A stretch of 64,000 nucleotides of DNA, taken from positions 62,001 to 126,000 of the forward strand of contig JASAMV010006042.1 in the NCBI GenBank assembly GCA_030248065.1, written 5' to 3'. Made by a program: the position numbers and the translations under genes. Shown here piece by piece: positions 12,957-23,401 of this stretch. Position 1 is the first letter of the stretch. Every line of letters begins with the position of its first letter. The DNA comes from Rhynchonema sp. JSB1_4. Lineage: Eukaryota > Nematoda > Chromadorea > Monhysterida > Xyalidae. The notes under the pieces were generated by a model that was given only the letters and a program-made list of their open reading frames with translations, was not told the DNA's origin and did not search any database.

Positions 12957-13977
12957 ATGATGCTTCACCTGATGCAGCTATTGTATCTGCTGCCCTTTGC
13001 TGTTGACGCCAGGAAAGGTTATTTCCAATATTTTCATTTTATCACATTAATTTAGCTTGTTAATCTCCTGCGCAGTTTCTAGTCTTCTCTTGGACGCGCA
13101 TTGACAAACCGTTAATTGAAAACGAACCAACAGAGGTTGCTGAATGTATGAAGGTCGGCGACCTGCACTATGCCCATCTTTTGTAGCTTATGCAGATAAA
13201 AAATTTCGGCGTCAATTTCTTTTATTCTTTTTCGGCAGAAATGCGAGCATCAATGGCCGCATGAATGTCGATCAATTTCGTTTGACATCACAAGGTTGGG
13301 AGAGTTGGAGTCAAGATGTCAATTGAACAATATGACGGTGGAAGAAGCGAAAATCAGATATAGGGAAGTCGATAACTTTGTGCACTCTGGAATTCAGCAC
13401 GGTTGGTTTATATCAATCAATCGCTTGATCAGCCAAATCAATCATTGAATCCCATTCAGTCGAATCGGACCCCGAGTTCTGCACGGTGAGTCCCTGGTCA
13501 CCGTGGCAATCGTGCAGTTTGTCGGGCGAGTCAAAACGCTGGCGTTACCTCAATGTCACCGTCTGTGGCGATATGCCCCTGACTGAGAACAGAACATGTG
13601 ATCCACCAAAACTTCCAGGTGTTCCGAAGCAGTTTGGCAGATTGTGTTTGTTTTATTTTGTGAACTCTACCCTGAATTTCGTGTCAGACCACCATCGGAC
13701 TATCAATCTTCTCAAACAAAACCTGCTGTTGTGTGTGGCGAAATTCAAAGAATGCAACAAACATAAGAATATAAATTCTAAACCACAGGAGCTAAAGACT
13801 GGCGAAGAACCACAAGAAGAATATGAGGTGTTCACTTTTGCTGGCTTTGACCCGACTTATGGAAAGGTGAAGCGACAGAGAATATTTTCGTTTCAGGATG
13901 ATGCCAGTTCCCACTACCAATGTTCTCTGATGACCCTCAGCCTGGGGCTGCTGCTTCATTTAATTATGCGGTCTTGA
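12957..13977 (+). CDS. PAN-like/TSP1 protein (copy 2), possibly GPI-anchored
   Basis: Four exons: 12957-13017, 13083-13153, 13239-13401 and 13460-13977. All phases match copy 1. The order is signal peptide (MMLHLMQLLYLLPFAVDA), PAN-like module (KCEHQWPHECRSISFD...RCQLNN) and TSP1 repeat (FCTVSPWSPWQSCSLSGESK). The TSP1 has lost the usual CSVTCG spacing seen in copy 1. The last exon is longer than in copy 1: an Asn/Lys-rich linker ends in a short hydrophobic stretch (CSLMTLSLGLLLHLIM) right at the stop. Such an end could be a GPI-attachment signal, so this copy may be membrane-tethered while copy 1 is soluble; that is inference. A further intron in the last exon is not excluded. Confidence 0.65.
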
Positions 13978-14248
13978 TATGACGAACAGGAACAATTTTT
14001 GATTGTCTTTTTGATATCACTACGAATATTTGGGATCAATGATGTGTATTTTGTACTGCTTCTAATTAATATTGCTCAAATCGTTGAATGAAGTTTTATT
14101 GCACCAGATGACGAGAGGGAACGCAACAAAGAAAACAACTGAACGTTAAAACGTGCATTTCGATAAGGTGTGTATTTCGGGTCAACACCACAGAACATTT
14201 CAGCGTCAGTCAGCTGTTTCAAGCGGCTAATAGAATCACCAAAAAATA
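13978..14248. other. Convergent 3' intergenic region
   Basis: Space between the stop of the plus-strand PAN/TSP1 gene and the stop of the minus-strand gluconokinase. It would hold both 3' UTRs. No other feature seen. Confidence 0.4.
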
Positions 14249-14974
14249 TCACATCAGGCAGCTTTCACATTCCCCTAAACATTTGTCCGTAACAAATCTA
14301 TGGACGAGCAACACAATATCCAGCACACAGTGACTATTGCTTTCCACAACCAATAAATTGAAGCCTTCTTTCTCACTTTCTGGAGGTTCAAGGGCCTCAA
14401 ATTGACTTTCGAGCAGGCTCGCTTGAAAGTAGTGACCTTCGCGTGCGTTTAGTCGTTCAGTGGCCACTTCAATGGGGACTTTCAGCCAAACAAATGCGAA
14501 TTGTTGAAGATTTTGACTGAGAATTGATCGATATTTCGATTTGAGCGCTGAACACGAGATGACGGCGCATTTGCATTGATTTTGGTGCTCGACTGCGACT
14601 GAATTGAGACTGTGCAGCCATGGCCGACGGTCTGAAATATCAGGGGGCGCAATTTAGGCACATGAAAACTGGTGCAAGCGTGGGCGCGTGTCGTTTGGTT
14701 CTCAAGCTGATGACACTATTTACCAACTACGACTATTAGTAATAGGTAGCAATGTCAGGTGTGTCTCACCTCGAAGAAGGGCGAGGCAATTGAACCTGAA
14801 TTTCATGAAACACATACCCTCGTCATCCAGTGGCTGTCCAGCGGCCATTTTCGCTTTATTTTCATCGGAATGATGGGTGTCGGCCTCGATGTAGTCACAA
14901 TTCATGCATCTGGCTAGCGCACAGCCAACCGCCGTTTTGCCGCTTCCCGCAACTCCCATTATGTACACGATCAT
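14249..14974 (-). CDS. IDNK: Gluconokinase
   Basis: Two exons on the minus strand, 14974-14818 and 14631-14249, join in phase to a 179-residue protein, close to the usual size of thermoresistant gluconokinases. The N-terminus has the P-loop (MGVAGSGKTAVG). It is followed by the substrate-binding signature (EADTHHSDENKAKMAAGQPLDDEDRRPWL), which is completed exactly by the splice. Then come the core motif VISCSALKSKYR, FVWLKVPIEVATERLNAREGHYF and LLESQFEALEPPE. The enzyme phosphorylates D-gluconate to 6-phosphogluconate with ATP, in the cytosol, feeding the pentose phosphate pathway. I start at the ATG at 14974. All catalytic landmarks are intact. Confidence 0.9.
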
Positions 14975-16496
14975 GCTGATCAAATTGGACTTTATGTGTC
15001 TTGACGATTTCGATTAGTTTAGAAATTGCCAGGCTTCATCTGCGTAGTAGAATTATCGAGAACTTTCTGATTCCCAAATGCAAGAAATGTTAAGTTGAAA
15101 AACACAGTAATGCCAGAAAATCAATCCTGCACCGCTGACACTAAACAAATGCTGGCCGGAGAAATGAATAGTGTGCCAAAGTTAATGTTCTGCCGAGAAC
15201 AACGTGGTTGGGTCACATTCAGTACCTACAGACATGCGCCAGGCAGTATGCTAACGCGAAACAGCTGTATGACGACTGGCTGTATAGAAAATGAAGGTCA
15301 AGGTGTTTGGGATCTGATAAGAAATTTAGCGCTTGCAGATCGTCCACTGAAACGTCTTCTTGTCCGAGAAAAGCAATGAAAGTACATATCATTCTGTGGG
15401 GAGGCTTTTCAAGACGGATCTAGCAAAAAAATCTGTCCAAATCAGGTCGTGTTTGTTGTAAACAAGATTCCTATCCACGACAACCCTAAAATTAGAAGGC
15501 ACACATCACCTGTGTATAACATGTAGGCTCGTTTGGGTACAAAAATTATTCAAAACGAGCGCAAACTGTTCTGATGTAACCGCCAACGCAACAGGCCCCT
15601 TGTGTATTTACTCACACACAGCATACATGAGGTTAAAATCACGTTAAACTAACGTGTACAACAGCGCGACGCTGTGATTGACAATATATTGAAATAAATT
15701 TATACACACTTTTTCAAAGCGTCACACTTTTTGTGGTGGTTGGTAGTTTGCAGGTTTGACAGGCTGTGCTGTAATCCTGTCAGAACGTACTACGTTGCTG
15801 CATTTTTTGCGCCTGGTTTAAACTTGTGGCGGGTGACTTTGTATGCTCGTGATGTGACAAACTTTGCTTGGCTTAATAGGACAGACCATTGAAGGAACTA
15901 TGAAATACAATTTCCTTTGTTTGACAAAAGTTTCAATTTCGAATCGCAATGGGCTCAAAACTCAACGAACTTGTACAAAACTTTATCGATCCGTTTTTCA
16001 CTGCGCATGTCAGTGTCAGTGCGTGTATTGCGTGTCAGCTTACAAGCGAGTAAACAAGGTTCAGATAGAACGCGCTGGCCAAAGTGCATCTGAGGTACCT
16101 TGTATAACCATAGCATTTGTGCCACCCCTGGTATAACCCATAGTGTACCAGGCTTCATCTGACCACATGCATATTATATTCCATGTTCTCTCACTAAGCC
16201 TGGGTTTCCAGTTTGTCGTTAATTTCCACTTATTTGGGTACTACAATCCAAAGTTATCATGTGTTTCACTGCACAAAATTACCCAAGAACAGGTCCAAAC
16301 TTACACGGGTGTAGTATTATCCATGATGGGTGTTCATTCCGGCCGTTTGCAAAACCCGCTTTTTAATAAGGAATACAAAACACATGCATACCACGCATGA
16401 AACATGCCGATGGGAATGCATGTTTTTATTACCTGTGGGGTTTTGCAGTGCGGATCAAGATCAAGGCGTTCCGGCCCCTGCATGTGCCCCAACTGA
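14975..16496. other. Intergenic, no gene seen
   Basis: Divergent region between the gluconokinase start and the start of the transporter gene; both promoters should lie here. A 94-codon plus-strand frame at 15095-15379 has no family features or splice partners. No repeat structure noticed. Confidence 0.45.
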
Positions 16497-19400
16497 ATGA
16501 CTAGTGCTGCATCGCAACTGACAACTGATTCACAGGACCAGTCGCGAATTCAAAATAGAAATATCTTTTTCAAAGCGAACTTCGATGACAATCTGCTGAA
16601 CCAGAATGAAGTCTACGAAGCGTCAGCGTCTTCGGATGCAGAGTCAAGCGTGACTGAGGTGAGCATTTTTGTAATAATTTGTTGGATGAAAATTGCGGTC
16701 CCAATGTCTCAATCACCGAACCAACCCACCTTCCAACGCAGTCGTGAGTGAACTACAGGGCTCGCATTTGTTTCTTACGCAGCCGACCAAACAACACCAA
16801 GAGCCTTGTCTTGGGGCCAAGACAAACACTCACGACAGGGTCGCGCTTGGCAAACTTTGTGCTATAGAGAACACTGGTTTCGACCATTAAACTTTGCGCT
16901 ATTCGAAACTATAGTGAACTACATATGTAATTCCTCAAATTATCGCCCAAAGAAAATCTATCATTGATAAGGCGTAGTCAAACTGTGACCGTTGTGGCAG
17001 TGCGTGTGGCACCGGAGGCCCGTCCGTTTGAATGTGATGCTCATCACCCAAATAAGATACAAGAGGTTTCTCATAAAAATTCAGCCCCCAATCAAGCATC
17101 GCACCCGCACTCCATCGCAATCGCGATCGCGTCGGTTCGATTCGATTCGGTTGAATTCAACCTCTGGCGATTCGGCGGTCGGATTGACGTTGATCAGCAG
17201 CGATTCGACTGATGATGATAATGCAAGGGAGAACGATGTGTTCTTGGGGGAATTGAAGGTGAGCGTGTGCAACATCACATCAGTCGTGTCAAGTTCGAAA
17301 GAAGAGCTTCAATAGCAAATTTTGGCGAGCGTACACGAGCTTTTTCCGTTCACTTCGTGTACAAGCGCGTCAAGAGCGTCTAAAGTATGTACCAACCTAC
17401 GTATAATAGATGCCAAGTTGTGCATAACGCATTGTTGCATCACCATCATCTGTTTCTGGAGCCTTGCGTTAAAAACAACAATGATCGTGTTTTCATTGCA
17501 GAACCTTCCCGATTCTGCCAAACATTCCGCCAAACGTGTTCGCAAACGTCATCCACCCCACAAACGTCAACAGCGGCCCAAAATCATGCCTTTCCGCCAT
17601 TTGCAACGTTGTTTGCTTCGATTGGATTTCAATGTCGAACCGGTCATCTTCTTAACTTCGCTATCAATGGGTCTATTTGGCACGATTATACCCATTTTCA
17701 TTTATTGGAGTCAATGTATCGAGCTGTTTAAGGATCAGGTGAACTTCTTTGTTTCAAGGTTTGGGTCGCTCTTGCTGCCCATGATAAATTGTTTTAGATT
17801 GAGCTGTAATGGTATTCACTATGGAATCACTGGTCAGAAAATGAGCCATTCAATTGATTCATCAGTTTTCAAATGAATCACTGGCCGATCGGCCGATATC
17901 TACTTTCCTTAAGTACCAAAAATTTTTGACGCGCTTTGAGTGACGGCGTTTCCTACTTTGTGTGAAATGGGCCTCTTTGTGACGTTAATATACGGTATTG
18001 TGTGTATAGACCGACGACATCACCTCGTTGTGCACCAACATGACCAGTCACGGTGGCAATGACACTCTGCTGGCTTTGGAGGAGGACTCAGTTCAAATGG
18101 ACGTGGCCACGTTGCACATGTTAGTGGCGTGAAACATCATCGAGACAATTTCTTCTTCGTGTCGCCATGAGAATGTTGTATGATACTTTGTCCCTATGTT
18201 GTGTCCATCTTGCTAACCAATGCAAGATCCGGCCATACCGTATAACCAAACTACATATAATGCTGCGCTTGGGGGCTCAGGGACTTCTGTTGGTTCGCAC
18301 CGAAATTTATATGGCATCTTGTAGTATGTATTTCCACAACAGAAACCATGAGAACGAACTTTGGTTTGACCGTCACTAACAAAGGGTGTGATTTATTTTA
18401 GGTACATGCGAATATTTCGATGTGCCCCAGCCATAATTTCATCGATAATTCTTGGTGCGTGGTCGGACGCGGAGGGCGGGCGCAAGACCCCTTTGTTGTT
18501 GGCCTATATCGGACCGTCGATAGCCAATTTGATATTGATCTATTGCGCCATGGTTAGTTTGTGTTTTAAGTTACAGAAAAAATGTTTGTTAGAAAGATAG
18601 CGTTAGTTCATCGCTCATGTTGAGGAATGCACCAGAAATAACCCTGAAATTGTTGCGTTTTGAGATGAAACGTTTGCACAGAGTTCGTGCAACGTGAACA
18701 AATCGTGTGTTGCACAGAAAAATAAACTTTAGCGCACTCTGGGGTGTCAACGTGTTGGTACGGTTGAGCACGACTGACTTTAATGAGAATTCGCCTACCT
18801 TTATATCTTCGGTTCGGCAACGGAATCATGTTTTCCTTTTCCAGATCTACACACGTGAGAACGTGTTCTGGCTGTTGGTGTTGGAAGAGACAGTGGCTGG
18901 TGTGACAGGTGCTGGTCTGTGCGAATCGGCCACCATGATGTCTATGGTCACCGATAGGGCCAGGGATTTGAGTCATGTTCGTGATTTTCTCTTTCGTTTG
19001 TTTTATTTGTTTTGAAATTTTAATTTCCGCTTTGCGGTTGGTTCACTTGGTCGCTTGCAGGACGGACAATCTGAGATCAGTTTCCGCGTCAGCCTAGCGA
19101 CCGGTATGGATGCGTTTGGATCACTGGTTGGCACTCTGCTGGCGTCGGCTCTCACAAGATGGTTAAGATTCTCAGCTTAAAACAATGTTAAGATGTTAAT
19201 GTTGACCCTTTATCTTCAGGTCCGATACTCGCGAGCAGAATTACCGTCTTGGTATTATCGCACAAGCAGTGGCCTACTTGACAGCTGTGATCTACACGAA
19301 ATTTTTCGTCAGAGAGACATTCCGCGTCGTAAAGACTGATCATGGAATCACAGCAAAGAAACGTTAAACTGTTGCTTATCTTTCATTTTTTAACTCAATT

Positions 19401-20709
19401 TCATGAAAGGCTATCTTTGCAGATGTTGTAGTAATCACCAAAAATCTGCTAAATCTTGCCTGGCAACGTGTCTTGGCCGTTTGGGCAATGCTTACTGCAC
19501 CCCGGGACGGCTGGCGACGTTTATGCCTCAATGTGACCATACTTGCCATTTTCGTGGAGCTGTTTGCCTTGGGTTAGCGATTGTGCGGCATTGCTGTGAA
19601 GTTTAAAATAAATTTTTTTCAAGCGTTCTTCCTAATTCTTTGCTGCAGACAACGGTCTGCTATTCCTCTACGTCAAACGACCCCCTCTCCAATGGACAGA
19701 TCTGATGTTCACCAACTACGTTGTGTTCACGAGCCTTTTGTCTACGACAGGTGATGTTTCAAACAAATGTCATGTAACTAAAGAAATACCACATAGATTG
19801 TCAAGAAATTCCAACAATTCTCGCTTGAAATCTCAGGCAAGCTTTTCCTCTGGCCCACGTTGATCAAATTCTTCAATGTCCGAGGCATGGATTCGCTGTT
19901 GATCATGGTCGGATTGTCGTTCACGATCCTCAGCTTCTTCGTGCTCAGCGTCAGCACAACATCGTCTATGATCTATTTCGGTAAAGTGCTTCAAATTCTT
20001 CATTTTCTCGAAATAACTTTTAAAAGTGAGCTGTTCTAGAAACCAGGCAGGACTAACCAGCAAAATTGATCCTCTGGTCCTATAAGTTCCCCATGCCCTT
20101 TCAGCCGGCACACTGCAGTTCTTTTCTGGCATGATGTCACCTGGATTCCGAGGCCTGTTGCCAAAATTGGTAGGACAGGATGAAACAGGTACTATATGCC
20201 AATGTGCACTGCTGCGAACTTTTTGCGAAAGCACATTTTCTTTTTTCGAATTGATTCGAACTTGATTACCTGACGTTTGAAACATTATATATAAGTTTCC
20301 AGCCCGTATGTACACCGCCGTCGGAATTGTCGTGCTAATCGCCCCAATTCTGTCATCCCTCGTTTTCAACAACATCTACAAAAGCTCGCTCCATTTCTGG
20401 CCGGGATTTGCGTTCATGATCGTTGCGCTCACGCAACTGCTCGTTCTCATCACTATTGGGTGAGTCTGACGGATTGAGAAAATTAGTCAAAAACCTTACA
20501 AACCTTACAACGCATAATCTCATTTCAAATACAGCGTGGTTCACTTCATCTTGCTACGTAGCGAAATGGCCCACCCAGATGACACCCTTCAACTTGCGGT
20601 TGATGTCAACGAACACAATGGCGTATTGGAGTGGACTAGTGAAGAGGATACGATAGTTGTACAAGAGCTGCAACATGAACAGGAAGAAGACGATGATAGA
20701 CCGATTTGA
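16497..20709 (+). CDS. SLC46-type MFS transporter
   Basis: About twelve exons encode a 12-TM major facilitator protein. A Ser/Asp-rich cytosolic N-terminus (16497-16658 and a part ending at 17260) is followed by TM1 near 17620-17738 (NVEPVIFLTSLSMGLFGTII). The extracellular loop at 18010-18128 holds NMT, a likely glycosylation site. The MFS signature between TM2 and TM3 is at 18446-18550 (LGAWSDAEGGRKTPLLLAYIG). Later exons at 18845-18978, 19061-19162, 19220-19367, 19421-19571, 19650-19750, 19837-19980, 20105-20190, 20302-20459 and 20535-20709 supply the other helices and an acidic tail. The signature and the VEP at TM1 fit SLC46 (folate/heme or related solute:proton symport); the substrate cannot be told. 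Two donors, at 18129 and 19751, overlap the dispersed 10-mer. Confidence 0.78.
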
Positions 20710-21193
20710 TCAACCTGCTGATATTTCGACCTAACTTCCGTTGTGCAACGCAGATTTGGTCTACATATCAATCAATTTTTGATTCTGATAGTTCTGTTCT
20801 AGATTCGCTTCTGTGATCTTTCAATAGCTGTTAAACATAATATTTTGAATTTTCAAACGGGTACGATAGCTTGTACATATGTATGTTGCTTGGGTTTCAA
20901 CAGTATTCAAATAAGTTTTCCTAATGAAATTCTGGAGTTTGTAGTAGAACCGGATGCAAATAACTGACCGACTGGCAATAGATGGAACAACTTTTGTTGG
21001 CCGAAACGTGGCACATTATCTCAGCAACATTATCTCATCAGAAAAGAGACGTTTTCTTTTTCGTTTTATTTGTCGCATTGTATGTTGACTTCATGCGTAG
21101 AAATGCAAGAATATTGAGGCAACAACACAGCGGATTATGCAAAACGACAGGTTTGAAGTAACACAGTATGTAAATAATTGCGATTATCTTATT
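20710..21193. other. 3' intergenic region
   Basis: Convergent spacer between the transporter stop and the stop of the minus-strand Lys-rich gene. AT-rich, with no ORF or repeat of note. Confidence 0.4.
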
Positions 21194-22007
21194 TTATTCA
21201 GACGGTTCGGATTTTGACTTATGACCGACGTTCTTTACTGATTTTGCGACCGCTTTACTTTGATTTGCATTCTTTTTATTTGTCGTTTTAGTTTTCTTCT
21301 TTTTCGTTTCTTTTTCCGGTAATTTCTTTCCATTTTTCGGTTTCTTGCTTTTCTCTTTCAATTCCAGCGACGGTTTTTTACTTTCTGGATTCTCTTCTTC
21401 ACCAACATTATCCTGACTTGTTATCGGGTGCTCTTTTGTTTTCTCTTCACTCTTTTGTTTCTTTTCCAGTTTCTTTTTCGGTTTAGTTTTCTCCTTTTTC
21501 TCTTTCTGCACATTAAAATGTTGCTTTGTTGTTCTTCTTGGCGGTTCCTTTGTTGACTGTTTATTTATACTCATTTCCTTCTTATCCTTTGCTTTCTTTG
21601 TTTCGGTTGTATTCTTTTTCGGTGACTCAACCATGGCTGCAGCCTTTTTGGCCATTGCTTTCGCTTTGTCCAGCCATTTCTTCAGGAGTGCCTGCGAAAC
21701 CAAAATAAACATGCACTTATGTAAGTGTTTCATTTCATAAAAGATGTAAATATATACACATTTTTACCATACTAACGGCACCCTTCCTCGGTTTTTCTTC
21801 AGCTGCAGGTGACACCGTGCCCTCTTCGCCACTGACCTGAACACAGCCATTTTCACCGGAGATACATACTTACTGCCATGAAATAAGATGTACCTCTTTG
21901 CTTTTTACTGCTACTTCGTTTTTCTTCGACGGTTCTTCTTCCGATGTCAAAATTATAGCTGTTGTTATCAACACCAACAGTATGAGCTGTTCAAAATTGG
22001 TCAACAT
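21194..22007 (-). CDS. Lys/Glu-rich secreted or anchored protein
   Basis: Three minus-strand exons (22007-21894, 21836-21777, 21691-21194) join in phase 0 to about 223 residues. The N-terminus is a signal peptide or anchor (MLTNFEQLILLVLITTAIIL). The rest is low complexity: an acidic start, an Ala/Lys helix (LLKKWLDKAKAMAKKAAAMV) and a long KKxK/EKxK tail without Cys. No family is recognised. It could be an extracellular polyelectrolyte or a DNA/RNA- or ice-binding type disordered protein; I do not assign a function. Splice sites have good consensus and the frame is kept across all three exons, which supports it being a real gene. Confidence 0.6.
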
Positions 22008-22130
22008 TTCTCATGAAGTGCACAGTTGAGGATTCATAGTTTTACTCGTGTTTTAAGCAAAAAAAGCTGGCTGTAAAAAACTGATAAAAAAATAAGTTCG
22101 ACTTTTCCCTTCCAAAAAAGATCTTTGGCA

Positions 22131-22349
22131 ATGTCGTCCCCCGGCATGCGTATGGGTGTCGTAAAACAACCGGAGTTAATGAATTTTATCCTTTTTGACA
22201 CAGACGAAGAAATGGACGGTTTGTTATTTTTTATCCATCAAGCAAAATATGATAAAAAAGTTTTGACAGCCTGCAAAATGCCTGAATTTCAAGTGCACAG
22301 CGTGCGAAAAGCTGGCCCCCAGCCAGGCCAGACAGTTGATGCAAAATAA
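22131..22349 (+). CDS. Small ORF, unknown
   Basis: An open frame of 72 codons starts at the ATG at 22131 (an in-frame ATG also lies at 22125). It starts 124 bp from the start of the divergent Lys-rich gene. The peptide (MSSPGMRMGVVKQPELMNF...) has no signal peptide, Cys pattern or known domain. Composition is protein-like and the start is a plain ATG, but the length alone does not prove coding. It may be the first exon of a longer gene. Confidence 0.25.
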   Translation: MSSPGMRMGVVKQPELMNFILFDTDEEMDGLLFFIHQAKYDKKVLTACKMPEFQVHSVRKAGPQPGQTVDAK

Positions 22350-23401
22350 CAAACAACTACATCGCGTGTGCAGCCAGCCACACTGCAGCGGGAAATTGAT
22401 TTTTCCTTGCGTACTTTTGCGCTTGTGCACTGGGTAGTAGCGCTGTGCGCTTATACAGCATTAGTTCAGTGCTCAGCTAAACGCGCTACACGGCAACCAT
22501 GTTGAATAAGTTAGCGAAGGTACATGTGGGTAGTTCTCAAATTGTTAGGTATAGGTATTATTCGGGAGGTAATTGTGGAGAGGTTTTGCGGGTCCAAGCT
22601 TCCACCCATTCCGTGGTCCTATTTATACCTGACCAAAGCCCAGAATTAACGGGATGAGACATCAAATTGAAGAGAAACGTCCAAGTTCGAAGAATATCAG
22701 CGTTTTTGGGGAAAGGGACGCTAAGTTGAGTGCGCGCATCAATACAAGTCTATTTTTATATGCACCCGTCTTGTACAAGGTACGGTATTGGTTGTGCAAC
22801 TAAACTGCTGCATACCTACCTGCCGCTAAACGCGTGTTCCTGTGACCAACTGCCTTGCATCCAGTACCTTCCTCTTTTTGTCACGTGGTTTTCTGCGAGA
22901 TACGCAAGCAGCGGCGTTCGTTCTCTGTTCACTGTGTTTCAGTTGGTTTATCGCTGGCTAAAATTCCGTGGCTTCGGTTTTTGTGTTTGTTCAAACCAAC
23001 GTTTAAAAAAGATTGTTTTGACGTTTTCAAAATTGGTCATGTTTTGCCTAAAATATGTCACCTGTGACCATAATAAACCTGGATGACGTAATCGTAAACT
23101 TAAAGTTTCGAAATCAACATTGTGTTTTCTTACCATATTCGTTGGGTATTTTTAGAGAGTTTGTGGGCCGGCGTGCCAAAGACAGATCATGCGATTGGGT
23201 GGAACCAGGCATATGATGTCCCTACTTATTTCCTCATCTTGGGTGCTGACGTCATTGAGGTCAATAATATTATGGGCCTTTTGTTTTTCTCGTTTTCTGT
23301 TCTTGTTCTGCGACTGCGACCGAGAGAAAAATATGTTCAGTTCTCCCACACTATGTACTATACGTAAGTACGGCACTAAATTTTTCGCAATTTCTTTTCA
23401 G
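22350..23401. other. Presumed 5' region of the NDRG gene
   Basis: The NDRG start codon was not located. A candidate short first exon is ATG at 22499 (MLNKLAK then a GTACAT donor), and a frame around 23155-23260 looks coding, but neither gives the phase needed to enter the exon at 23402. No other gene is seen. Confidence 0.35.

Noticed and set aside
14720..14983. Gluconokinase start at 14983 and read-through past the P-loop exon
   Set aside because: The upstream codon is TTG; the ATG at 14974 is used. The frame after 14818 is intron, shown by the exact family continuation at 14631.
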